A stretch of DNA of 64,000 nucleotides from an uncultured Prevotella sp. (lineage in GTDB: Bacteria; Bacteroidota; Bacteroidia; Bacteroidales; Bacteroidaceae). The notes beneath the pieces are model-generated. The model was not told where the DNA came from. It worked only from the letters and a program-made list of their open reading frames with translations, and made no database searches. Where the stretch lies: contig CAMVOS010000001.1 of NCBI GenBank assembly GCA_947169185.1, positions 62,001-126,000 of the forward strand, written 5' to 3'. The position numbers and the translations under genes are program-made. This document shows positions 1 through 8,709 of this stretch, one piece after another. Numbering within the stretch: position 1 is the stretch's first letter; each line of letters starts with the position of its first letter.

Positions 1-17
1 CCTATAACGATAATACT

Positions 18-1793
18 TTACTTGATGGCAACCTTACGACCATCGATGATGTAAAGGCCAGACTTCAGGTTTTCTTTCGACAATAGTCGGCCGCTGAGGT
101 CGAAGCATCCCTTCTTTATTTGTGCATTGTCCGTGGTCGAATTATCAATCTCCCTGATGCCTGTCTCGTCGAACGACTCAGCGTCTAGCTTGGCCATGCC
201 CAGCACAAAGTCGGCATTCTGCTTGGCATCGGTATAGAAGCTAAGGATGTAGTTGCCGGTCTTAGGGATGTCGAACTCAAAGGTCTGGCCTTTGCCTGTC
301 GAGACCTTGTTGGCTGTGTTGCCGCCAATATTCTTGTTCAGATTGAAGGTCTTTGAGGCAACTTCCTGTCCGTCAGGCGTTTCTATGGTGTATGTCACCG
401 GTGCATACTCTGGCTGGTCCCAGTTGATAACTCTGCTCCTCAGTGAATAATGTCCTGCGTGTAGTGTCATCTGTGAATGGGCCTCTGTGTCGCCAAATCG
501 TGCCCATGCGGCTTTCTCCTTACCTCCGGGGTTTACCACGAGCAGTCCATATTCAAAGTTTTTGGTTTCATTCGTAAAACGCAGCAGACGGCATCCGTCG
601 GTGTAGGGCAGTCCGCCGCCAATGCGTTTCGTCTTACCGTTGTTCACACTCCAGCCCTGAGGCACGATACCCTCGGTGTTGAAGGTCTGCACAAGATCAT
701 ATTCTTTTGTTGGTGCCACACAGTTTACCATGCATGAATTCTCACCCGTCTTGCCATTGCTGTCGGTCACCACGACGCGCAACTCGTGTTTTCCAGCCTT
801 GGGGGCGGTCAGCGTGGCGGTGTAGGGAGCGGCAGTCAACGTCTCTATCAGTGTGGTGCCATCGTAGAACTCCACCTTTTCAATGGTGCCCTTGGTGGCT
901 GTAGCGGTAGCTTCGATGGTGACGTCGGGGAAGGTAGCCTCGTTCTCGGGTCCCATATAAAGATAGGTGGTCTCGTCTTCTGGCAACGTAATCTTTGCCT
1001 TGGGCTGATTTAGTGTGAAGCGTTTGCAGAAGTTCCAGATGAGGTTGGGATTGATGTCATTAGGCCAGTGACCACCATTGTTGTAGGAGTACAGCCATAC
1101 CTCACCGCCATTGGGTCCGCCCGTCCATTTTTCCAAATCACCGTCGAACCAGCTGCCACTGACTTTGTAGCCTATCTGCTTCGAGTATTTGGTGTGCTTG
1201 TCGTGCTTGGCGTAGTTCTCGATGTAGGCATGGATGCCATATTTCTCGTAACCGAACACGTCGTCGCCGTAGGCAATGACCTCCAACAGGTTGACGGGTT
1301 TCTTGCAGTTGTTCCAGGGCTGTTCTGAGAACTGGATGCCACTTGTGGGTGCAAAAGCTGCTATTTTGCTCTGCATGTTGGCGATGCAATGGTGGATGAG
1401 CATCGAACCCATCGAGAAGCCCGACCAATAGACGCGATCCTTGTCGATGTTGTGGCGACTGGCCATCTCGTCGATGGTCTTGCTGACGAAGTTCTGGTCG
1501 TTCGTGCCACCGGTGTCCCAGGTGTTGCCGTTGCTGCGCAGGTAGGCAATGACGAATTTCTCCTTGTCAATCAGCCTGTACATCTTGTCGCTATCGTACT
1601 GATATTCTGGACTTTGGTTCATGCCGTGGGTAACGATGAATAGTGGCGACTTGTCGGGCAGTTCGTTCGGCGTGAAGACAATGATGTTCCGTTTCTGGTT
1701 GTTCACGTTAACGAAAATCGAGTCCTTCTTGTAGGCAGAGGCCTGCACAATAGTGAATAGAAAACAAATAATAAAGAGGGTTAAACGTTTCAT
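18..1793 (-). CDS. secreted esterase / polyhydroxybutyrate-depolymerase-like alpha/beta hydrolase with Ig-like domain and short C-terminal sorting-like motif
   Basis: Signal peptide; FIVTHGMNQ and YWSGFSMGSM (G-x-S-x-G nucleophile motif); Ig-like segment; C-term CFDLSGRLLSKENLKSGLYIIDGRKVAIK. Confidence 0.75.
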   Translation of the reverse strand: MKRLTLFIICFLFTIVQASAYKKDSIFVNVNNQKRNIIVFTPNELPDKSPLFIVTHGMNQSPEYQYDSDKMYRLIDKEKFVIAYLRSNGNTWDTGGTNDQNFVSKTIDEMASRHNIDKDRVYWSGFSMGSMLIHHCIANMQSKIAAFAPTSGIQFSEQPWNNCKKPVNLLEVIAYGDDVFGYEKYGIHAYIENYAKHDKHTKYSKQIGYKVSGSWFDGDLEKWTGGPNGGEVWLYSYNNGGHWPNDINPNLIWNFCKRFTLNQPKAKITLPEDETTYLYMGPENEATFPDVTIEATATATKGTIEKVEFYDGTTLIETLTAAPYTATLTAPKAGKHELRVVVTDSNGKTGENSCMVNCVAPTKEYDLVQTFNTEGIVPQGWSVNNGKTKRIGGGLPYTDGCRLLRFTNETKNFEYGLLVVNPGGKEKAAWARFGDTEAHSQMTLHAGHYSLRSRVINWDQPEYAPVTYTIETPDGQEVASKTFNLNKNIGGNTANKVSTGKGQTFEFDIPKTGNYILSFYTDAKQNADFVLGMAKLDAESFDETGIREIDNSTTDNAQIKKGCFDLSGRLLSKENLKSGLYIIDGRKVAIK

Positions 1794-1886
1794 AATGGTT
1801 TATTTTACACTTTTCAGCGTGCAAAATTAGTGTGTTTTTCTGAAATGCCTTTTGCTGCATGTAACATAAACTTTACTTTTTGCTAT

Positions 1887-1916
1887 AAAAAAGAGCTTAC
1901 CTCGCTTGGTAAGCTC
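1887..1916 (-). terminator. intrinsic terminator
   Basis: Perfect 9-bp stem GAGCTTACC/GGTAAGCTC (1893-1901/1908-1916) followed on the minus strand by six T. Confidence 0.75.
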
Positions 1917-1976
1917 ATACTTCACTAAACAAATACTCTTTATGAATTCAACTATTGAGCCTGAAGAATCACGCTG

Positions 1977-2007
1977 CAAAGGTACGGCAAAATCCTGACC
2001 CGTGCAA
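1977..2007 (-). promoter_or_regulatory. Bacteroidetes-type promoter (TTG-N20-TACCTTTG)
   Basis: Minus strand TTG at 2005-2007, 20-nt spacer, TACCTTTG at 1977-1984. Confidence 0.75.
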
Positions 2008-2110
2008 TACCTAAAATATAGGATTTTTGATTCCTTATATGACTACCGTATCAGTTTCTCTGCCGTTGGTGTGGTAACGAAATGCTCGGAGTGCAGGAGA
2101 ACAGATAGAG

Positions 2111-2134
2111 AGATTAAGAGATTAAGAGATTAAG
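2111..2134. repeat. tandem repeat AGATTAAG x3
   Basis: Three exact 8-nt copies in intergenic DNA. Confidence 0.9.
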
Positions 2135-2158
2135 GGACTTTTTAGTCGTCTAAATGAA

Positions 2159-2193
2159 AGGGACGGCCGCATGAATTGCGTCCGCCCTTTTTT
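2159..2193. terminator. imperfect GC-rich hairpin with T-run, downstream of the FadL-family gene
   Basis: GGGACGGCCGCA tgaat TGCGTCCGCCC TTTTTT; the T-run is on the plus strand, so orientation relative to the minus-strand gene is ambiguous. Confidence 0.45.
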
Positions 2194-2214
2194 ATATAAG
2201 GTTTTTGGTCGGTT

Positions 2215-3591
2215 TTAGAATTTGAAGTCGACGCCTAAGCCAATGACGTGGTTGGTGCGTGAATAGGTCTCTGTGCCGGTGTAGCCCTCGCGTGTAGGTA
2301 CGCAGGTCTTGGTGTAGTCGTCGTAGATGCTGCAGAAGTATCCGGCATTGAGGCGGACCTTGTCTGAGAGCTTGACGGCAGCACCTAGTCCAATGCTGTA
2401 GCTGTCGCAGGCGAACGACGTGTTCTGCTCGTATTCGTCCGAAAGTCCGTAGTCGGTACGTTGTACACCGCAAGAGAGCGTCCAGCGGTCGTTGATGTCA
2501 CCCTCGATGCCAGCAAGGAATTCGTGAGTGCCGTGTGTGAGGTGTTCCTGACGGTTGTTGGCCATCTTGGCGTGCTTGTCGTCGAAGAAGTGGTACTCCA
2601 AGGTGGCACGTACGTTCTTCTCGAACGCATAGCCTAGGGCTACAGAAAGTAGTGCGGGCATGTCGTAGCGTGTCTCTACTCCGTCTTGATAGGCAGCAGT
2701 CTTTGTTCCCAGAGACGTGGCGATGGTAGCCAGGGCGGCAGGATCGGCAGTAGCCAGCATCCCCTTGACTTTCGGGCCCAGATCGGCTACGAGCTCGTTG
2801 GTCTTGTTGGGTACATTAATTTTGGTGCGGAATTCGTAACGGGCTGCTAGCGTCAGGGGACCCTTATGATAGTTTACACCGACAATCGGTGTGTAGCCCC
2901 AGCCGCGCTGGTCGACGTCGAGTTGCAGGGTGGCTAGCGTACCCAACGCTTTGTGACTGTCGGCAATGACGTGTCCTCGATAGTAGCCGTCGTAGTAGTT
3001 GGCGCGTACGCCAGCTGCAACGGCTAGGCATTCAGTAACTTTGTACGTCAGATTTAGCTGTCCGCCATAAATGTACTGCTTGCCCTTCATCTCAGAGTCG
3101 ATGTTGTAAGAATCAGGGGTAATGCCTTTCTGTGCAAACATGCCTGCCAGTACGACATTGAACATGGGAACTCCCTCGTCGTACTTCACGAAGCCACCGC
3201 TACCCACGATGCCTATCATGGCCGAAACGGCAAAGCGGTCCTTGTGGTAGCTGGCAAAGAGTGCAGGCACGATGGGTGCAGAGGCAACGCCTTCATAGAG
3301 ACGGTAGCTACTAGTTGTGCTATGTTCGATGTTGCGAAGCTGCCAAGGCTTCTGGAAGTTGACAGACAGTTGGAAACCCTCGTGGCCCCAAGCCAGTCCG
3401 GCAGGGTTCGAATAGGCTGCATCAATGTCGAACGAAGCACCACGGGCCATCATGCGGTCGAAAGCTATGTGGTAGTTTGTGTTGGTCATCAGTCCACCTG
3501 CCTGTGTGGTGGTGAACGCTGTGGCAACGAATGCCATCAAAAGAATAATTTTTCTCATCAAGAAATAAATTGGTTGAATTTTCGGCTGCAA
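2215..3591 (-). CDS. OmpP1/FadL family outer membrane protein
   Basis: NTNYHIAFDRMMARGASFDIDAAYSNPAGLAW motif; beta-barrel pattern; C-term aromatic. Confidence 0.8.
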   Translation of the reverse strand: MQPKIQPIYFLMRKIILLMAFVATAFTTTQAGGLMTNTNYHIAFDRMMARGASFDIDAAYSNPAGLAWGHEGFQLSVNFQKPWQLRNIEHSTTSSYRLYEGVASAPIVPALFASYHKDRFAVSAMIGIVGSGGFVKYDEGVPMFNVVLAGMFAQKGITPDSYNIDSEMKGKQYIYGGQLNLTYKVTECLAVAAGVRANYYDGYYRGHVIADSHKALGTLATLQLDVDQRGWGYTPIVGVNYHKGPLTLAARYEFRTKINVPNKTNELVADLGPKVKGMLATADPAALATIATSLGTKTAAYQDGVETRYDMPALLSVALGYAFEKNVRATLEYHFFDDKHAKMANNRQEHLTHGTHEFLAGIEGDINDRWTLSCGVQRTDYGLSDEYEQNTSFACDSYSIGLGAAVKLSDKVRLNAGYFCSIYDDYTKTCVPTREGYTGTETYSRTNHVIGLGVDFKF

Positions 3592-3619
3592 AGGTACGAA
3601 TAAGTGTACAAATTACCAA
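3589..3619 (-). promoter_or_regulatory. promoter of the FadL-family gene
   Basis: Minus strand TTG (3617-3619), N20, TACCTTTG (3589-3596). Confidence 0.65.
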
Positions 3620-3782
3620 ATTTTTGGAGCCTTTTTTAACGATGAGTGGTTGATATACATTATTAATTATTAAAAATGCGATTTTTTCTCGTAAAACGTG
3701 TGGCGATATGGCTATTTTTTTGTAATTTTGCACGCTCAAAAGTAAATTAATTATATAACGTTATATACAAGAATCATTATTT

Positions 3783-4376
3783 ATGGCAGACAACAAGAAG
3801 ATTAAGACAGCGCTGATTTCTGTATTTCACAAGGACGGCCTTGAGGCGTTGCTGAAGAAACTGAACGACGAGGGCGTGAAGTTCTTGTCGACTGGTGGTA
3901 CCCAGTCATTTATTGAGTCGTTGGGTTATGAGTGCGAGAAAGTTGAGAACGTAACGACGTATCCTTCTATCCTTGGTGGCCGTGTGAAGACCCTGCATCC
4001 GAAAGTGTTCGGAGGTATTCTGGGACGTCGCGAACTGGAAGGCGATCGTCAGCAAATGGCCCAGTACGAGATTCCAGAGATTGACCTGGTAGTGGTAGAT
4101 CTCTATCCCTTCGAGCAGACTGTTGCCAGCGGTGCTTCGGAAGAGGACATCATCGAGAAGATTGATATTGGTGGTATCTCGCTGATTCGTGCAGCCGCCA
4201 AGAATTTCAACGATGTGGTCATCGTACCTTCTAAGGCTGAATACTCGGTATTGCTGGACATTCTGAATAAGCAGGGTGCTGAGACCACAAAGGCTCAGCG
4301 CCGCATGTTGGCTACCCGTGCCTTCGGTGTTAGCTCGCACTATGATACAGCCATCCACGCATGGTTTGAGAAATAA
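3783..4376 (+). CDS. purH: IMP cyclohydrolase domain protein (PurH N-terminal MGS-like domain only)
   Basis: KTALISVFHKDGLEALLKKL, FLSTGGT, GGRVKTLHPKVFGGIL, SLIRAAAKNF; ends after SSHYDTAIHAWFEK with no AICAR transformylase domain. Confidence 0.88.
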   Translation: MADNKKIKTALISVFHKDGLEALLKKLNDEGVKFLSTGGTQSFIESLGYECEKVENVTTYPSILGGRVKTLHPKVFGGILGRRELEGDRQQMAQYEIPEIDLVVVDLYPFEQTVASGASEEDIIEKIDIGGISLIRAAAKNFNDVVIVPSKAEYSVLLDILNKQGAETTKAQRRMLATRAFGVSSHYDTAIHAWFEK

Positions 4377-4416
4377 GAAGTTTAAGAAGTTATAGAAGTT
4401 AAAGAAGTTAAAGAAG
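4375..4416. repeat. 9-nt tandem repeat (AAGAAGTTA-type, about 4.7 copies)
   Basis: AAGAAGTTT AAGAAGTTA TAGAAGTTA AAGAAGTTA AAGAAG then ATG of mreB. Confidence 0.9.
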
Positions 4417-5439
4417 ATGGGATTTTTTAGTTTTGTCCAGGAGATAGCCATGGACCTTGGTACGGCCAATACTATTATTATCAGTGATGATAAGATTGTA
4501 GTGGACGAACCTTCAGTAGTAGCCCTTGACCGCCACACCGACAAGATGATTGCTGTGGGCGAGAAGGCTAAGATGATGTATGAAAAGACACATGATAACA
4601 TTCGTACCGTACGTCCGCTGCGCGATGGTGTGATTGCCGACTTCTCGGCTTGTGAACAGATGATGCGCGGATTGATCAAGATGGTACATACTGGTAGCCG
4701 CCTGTTCTCACCCTCACTTCGTATGGTGATTGGTGTACCTTCGGGTTCAACGGAAGTTGAGCTGCGTGCCGTTCGTGACTCTGCTGAACATGCTGACGGC
4801 CGTGATGTTTACCTGATTTTCGAGCCGATGGCTGCTGCTATCGGTATCGGTATTGACGTGGAAGCTCCAGAAGGCAACATGATTGTTGATATCGGTGGCG
4901 GTTCTACCGAGATTGCTGTCATTTCGCTGGGTGGTATCGTATCGAACAACTCCATTCGTACGGCTGGTGACGACCTGACCTTCGATATTCAGGAATACAT
5001 GTCGCGTCAGCACAACGTGAAGGTGTCTGAGCGTATGGCAGAGCGCATTAAAATTGCCGTAGGTTCGGCTCTGACGGACCTGGGCGACGATGCTCCCGAG
5101 GACTACATCGTACATGGTCCTAACCGTATCACCGCATTGCCTATGGAGGTTCCCGTGTGCTATCAAGAGATAGCCCATTGTATTGACAAGACCATCGTTA
5201 AGATAGAGAATGCCGTGCTATCTGCACTGGAGAATACGCCTCCCGAGCTGTATGCCGATATCGTGAAGAATGGTATTTGGTTGGCAGGTGGAGGTGCCTT
5301 ACTGCGTGGTTTGGACCGTCGTCTGGAAGAGAAGATTAATATTCCTTTCCATATTGCCGATGATCCCTTACATTCAGTAGCCAAAGGAGCAGGTATCGCC
5401 TTGAAGAATGTTGACCGCTTCTCGTTCTTGATGAGATAA
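4417..5439 (+). CDS. mreB: rod shape-determining protein MreB
   Basis: MDLGTANTIII, MIVDIGGGSTEIAVISLGGIV, LAGGGALLRGLDRRL. Confidence 0.96.
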   Translation: MGFFSFVQEIAMDLGTANTIIISDDKIVVDEPSVVALDRHTDKMIAVGEKAKMMYEKTHDNIRTVRPLRDGVIADFSACEQMMRGLIKMVHTGSRLFSPSLRMVIGVPSGSTEVELRAVRDSAEHADGRDVYLIFEPMAAAIGIGIDVEAPEGNMIVDIGGGSTEIAVISLGGIVSNNSIRTAGDDLTFDIQEYMSRQHNVKVSERMAERIKIAVGSALTDLGDDAPEDYIVHGPNRITALPMEVPVCYQEIAHCIDKTIVKIENAVLSALENTPPELYADIVKNGIWLAGGGALLRGLDRRLEEKINIPFHIADDPLHSVAKGAGIALKNVDRFSFLMR

Positions 5440-5449
5440 AAAACGGTAA

Positions 5450-6319
5450 ATGAAGAATCTTCTCGAGTTTCTGCAACGATATCACCACTGGTTCCTGTTC
5501 GTGCTGTTCGAGGCATTGAGCATGGTTCTGTTGTTCCAATACAACCACTATCAGGGTAGCGTGTGGTTCTCTACAGCCAATATCCTGGCGGGGCGCGTAT
5601 ATGAGATGCACGCATCGGTGGAGTCGTTCTTTACTCAGGCCCGTGTTAACGAGCAGTTGACGACGCGTAACTTCTATCAGGAACGCCAATTGGCACAGTT
5701 GCGACGCCTCTATCAGGAAGCGACGAAGACCACGGACTCCGCAGAGCTGCAGGAACTGGAGAAGATTAGCCAATATAAGCTGATTCCCGCCAAGGTGGTG
5801 ACCAACGAGTTGCATAAGAACAACAATCTGATGACCATCAATCGCGGTTCGGCTGACGGCGTGGAACCCGGTATGGGTGTGGCCTGCGGACAGGGTGTGG
5901 TGGGTGTCACCTTCCTGTGTAGCGACCACTATACGGTGGTGATACCTGTGCTGAACACCTCGTCGTCACGCATCAGCTGTACTATTCGCAATAGAGGCTA
6001 TTTTGGCGTGTTGCGTTGGTACGGCCAAGAGTCTGGTTATGCCTATGTCGAGGATATTCCCCGACATGCCCGCTTCAAGCGTGGTGAATGGGTGGAAACC
6101 AATGGTTTTTCCAGCATTTTCCCTGCTGGTGTGCTGGTAGGCCAGATTGCCGAGGTGTATAATTCGCGTGATGGTTTGTCGTATAAGCTGAAGGTACGTC
6201 TTTCCACCGATTTTGGCGTCGTTCGCGATGTGGTGGTGATTAGCGACAAGTCGATAGCCGAGCGTATGCGACTGATGCAGGCAGCTAAGGATTCGCTGAA
6301 ATTAAATGTACACGAGTAG
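5450..6319 (+). CDS. mreC: rod shape-determining protein MreC
   Basis: Position after mreB; N-terminal TM, coiled coil, GVEPGMGVACGQGVVG. Confidence 0.93.
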   Translation: MKNLLEFLQRYHHWFLFVLFEALSMVLLFQYNHYQGSVWFSTANILAGRVYEMHASVESFFTQARVNEQLTTRNFYQERQLAQLRRLYQEATKTTDSAELQELEKISQYKLIPAKVVTNELHKNNNLMTINRGSADGVEPGMGVACGQGVVGVTFLCSDHYTVVIPVLNTSSSRISCTIRNRGYFGVLRWYGQESGYAYVEDIPRHARFKRGEWVETNGFSSIFPAGVLVGQIAEVYNSRDGLSYKLKVRLSTDFGVVRDVVVISDKSIAERMRLMQAAKDSLKLNVHE

Positions 6320-6352
6320 GGAGAGGACGAGATAAGAGATACGAAATAAGAG

Positions 6353-6856
6353 ATGTCGATAGAATTACTAAAACGGGTATTGTTGTTTGTAGCCTTCGTA
6401 TTGGCACAGGCACTGGTGTTGGGACGTATTCATCTGTTCCATTGCGCCACGCCCTTGCTGTATGTCTACTTTGTAACGATGTTTCCGCGCAACTATCCAA
6501 AATGGGGTGTGCTGACATGGAGTTTCTTCATGGGACTGACCATTGACATCTTCTCGAATACGCCAGGTGTGGCAGCTGCCTCGCTGACAGCGATAGGTGC
6601 CATACAACCTTACTTCTACGAACTCTTCGTGCCACGTGACTCGGCAGAATCCCTTGAACCCTCGCTCGTCAACTTAGGACCTACCAAGTATAGCTACTAT
6701 ATCGTTATATTGGTGGCTATATATTGCCTCCTGTTTTTCACGCTTGAATTGTTCAACTTTGACAATTTGGTTGAATGGCTGATGAGCGTGGTAGGCAGCA
6801 CATCGATAACATTGGCTCTGATTTTCACGTTCGAGATAGCGAAAGGTAAGGCATGA
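6353..6856 (+). CDS. mreD: rod shape-determining protein MreD
   Basis: Polytopic membrane protein between mreC and mrdA; FFMGLTIDIFSNTPGVAAAS. Confidence 0.88.
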   Translation: MSIELLKRVLLFVAFVLAQALVLGRIHLFHCATPLLYVYFVTMFPRNYPKWGVLTWSFFMGLTIDIFSNTPGVAAASLTAIGAIQPYFYELFVPRDSAESLEPSLVNLGPTKYSYYIVILVAIYCLLFFTLELFNFDNLVEWLMSVVGSTSITLALIFTFEIAKGKA

Positions 6857-8709
6857 TAGACTATAGTCTCAGCAAACGCAGCTTTGTGATTGGAGGAGTG
6901 GCCATATTGATTGTGGTCGTCTACATCCTTCGTCTGTTTCAGTTGCAGATTACCAGCGACGACTATAAGAAGAGTGCCGACTCCAATGCTTTCCTTAAAA
7001 AGATAGAATATCCCGCACGTGGTGGTATCTACGACCGTAAAGGGAAGCTGCTGGTGTACAACCAGCCTGCCTACGACATCATGGTCGTGATGAATGAGGC
7101 GAAAGACCATCTGGATACCGCCGATTTCTGCAACGTGATGAATATCACACGTGAGGAGTTTGACCGTCGCATGGCTACAATTAAGGACCGCAACAAGAAT
7201 CCCGGCTATTCGCGATTCACGCAGCAAGTGTTCATGAGTCAGCTGAATGACAAGGACTTCTCTGTGTTTCAGGAGAAGATGTTCCGCTTCCCAGGCTTTT
7301 ATATCCAACGCCGTACCATCCGCCAGTACGAGTTCCCCTTTGCCGCCCATGTGTTGGGCGACGTGGCAGAGGTGTCGCCTGCTGACATCGAAGCCGACGA
7401 ATACTACCAGCCTGGCGACTATATTGGTAAGTTGGGCGTAGAACGCAGTTATGAGAAACAACTGCGCGGTGAGAAGGGTATGCAGATTCTGTTGCGTGAC
7501 GCCCATGGGCGTGTGCAGGGAAGATATATGAATGGTAAGTTCGACAAGCGGCCAGTGGCAGGCAAAAACCTGACGCTAGCATTGGATGCCGACCTGCAGA
7601 CCCTTGGCGAACGCCTTATGGAGGGGAAAATAGGCAGTATTGTTGCCATTGAACCTTCAACCGGAGAAATACTTTGCATGGTGAGCTCTCCCAGTTACGA
7701 TCCCCGAATGATGGTAGGTCGTCAGCGTTCTAAGAATCACCACATGCTGAGTCAGAATGTGTGGAAACCATTGCTGAACCGCAGTATCATGGGACAATAT
7801 CCGCCAGGCTCTACGTTTAAGACGACACAGGGACTGACGTTCATGACCGAAGGCATCCTGCATCCCACACACACCGCCTATCCCTGCGGCCATGGTTTTA
7901 ACTTCAAAGGTCTGCATGTGGGTTGTCACGGACATGCTTCGCCACTACCTTTGGTGCCGGCCCTGTCTACGTCCTGTAATGGTTACTTCTGCTGGGGGCT
8001 CTACCACATGATTAACACCCATATTTCGAAATATGGCTCTGTTCAGAATGCCATGAACAAGTGGCGTGACTATATGGTATCGATGGGCTTTGGCTATCGT
8101 CTGGGTGTCGATTTGCCTGGTGAAAAGCGGGGTCTTATACCGAACGCGGCTTTCTACGACAAGGCTTATAAGGGCTCTTGGAATGGTCTGACCGTCATTT
8201 CTATAGCCATCGGACAAGGTGAGGTTAATGCCACACCGCTCCAGATTGCTAACCTTGGTGCCACGATAGCTAACCGCGGATGGTTTATCAAACCGCACGT
8301 AGTAAAGAAGGTGCAAGGCGAACCGCTTGACACGCTCTATACCAAGAAACGTCACACGATGGCCTCGCGAGAGTCTTATGACTATGTGGTGCAGGGCATG
8401 CGTGCCTCGGCAACCGGTGGTACATGCCATGCGCTGGCCAAGTACGACTTTCAGGCCTGCGGCAAGACCGGTACGGCTCAGAACCGCGGCCACGACCACT
8501 CAGTATTTATGGGTTTTGCACCTATGGACAAGCCCAAGATTGCCGTTGCCGTGTATGTAGAAAATGGTGGATGGGGTGCTACTTATGGCGTACCTATTGG
8601 TGGCTTAATCATGGAACAGTATCTTCACGGAAAGCTCTCGGAAGCCTCGCAGCGTCAGGCTACCGAGTTCCAAAACAGACATATAGCGTATGGTACAACC
8701 AGCAGATAG
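6853..8709 (+). CDS. mrdA: penicillin-binding protein 2
   Basis: ARGGIYDRKGKLLVYNQPAY; PPGSTFKT (SxxK); STSCN (SxN); CGKTGTAQN (KTG). Confidence 0.95.
   Translation: MIDYSLSKRSFVIGGVAILIVVVYILRLFQLQITSDDYKKSADSNAFLKKIEYPARGGIYDRKGKLLVYNQPAYDIMVVMNEAKDHLDTADFCNVMNITREEFDRRMATIKDRNKNPGYSRFTQQVFMSQLNDKDFSVFQEKMFRFPGFYIQRRTIRQYEFPFAAHVLGDVAEVSPADIEADEYYQPGDYIGKLGVERSYEKQLRGEKGMQILLRDAHGRVQGRYMNGKFDKRPVAGKNLTLALDADLQTLGERLMEGKIGSIVAIEPSTGEILCMVSSPSYDPRMMVGRQRSKNHHMLSQNVWKPLLNRSIMGQYPPGSTFKTTQGLTFMTEGILHPTHTAYPCGHGFNFKGLHVGCHGHASPLPLVPALSTSCNGYFCWGLYHMINTHISKYGSVQNAMNKWRDYMVSMGFGYRLGVDLPGEKRGLIPNAAFYDKAYKGSWNGLTVISIAIGQGEVNATPLQIANLGATIANRGWFIKPHVVKKVQGEPLDTLYTKKRHTMASRESYDYVVQGMRASATGGTCHALAKYDFQACGKTGTAQNRGHDHSVFMGFAPMDKPKIAVAVYVENGGWGATYGVPIGGLIMEQYLHGKLSEASQRQATEFQNRHIAYGTTSR

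Noticed and set aside
2385-2630. 81-aa minus-strand ORF within the FadL-family gene, and similar Arg/Ser/Thr-rich alternate-frame ORFs
   Set aside because: Alternate-frame ORFs inside confident genes, with biased composition.
3906-4679. 257-aa minus-strand ORF across purH and mreB
   Set aside because: Overlaps two conserved genes on the opposite strand, and its middle encodes the spacer repeat (FFNFFNFYNFLNFLFL).
6697-7506. 269-aa minus-strand ORF antisense to mreD/mrdA
   Set aside because: Shadow ORF of conserved genes, with no promoter or domain evidence.
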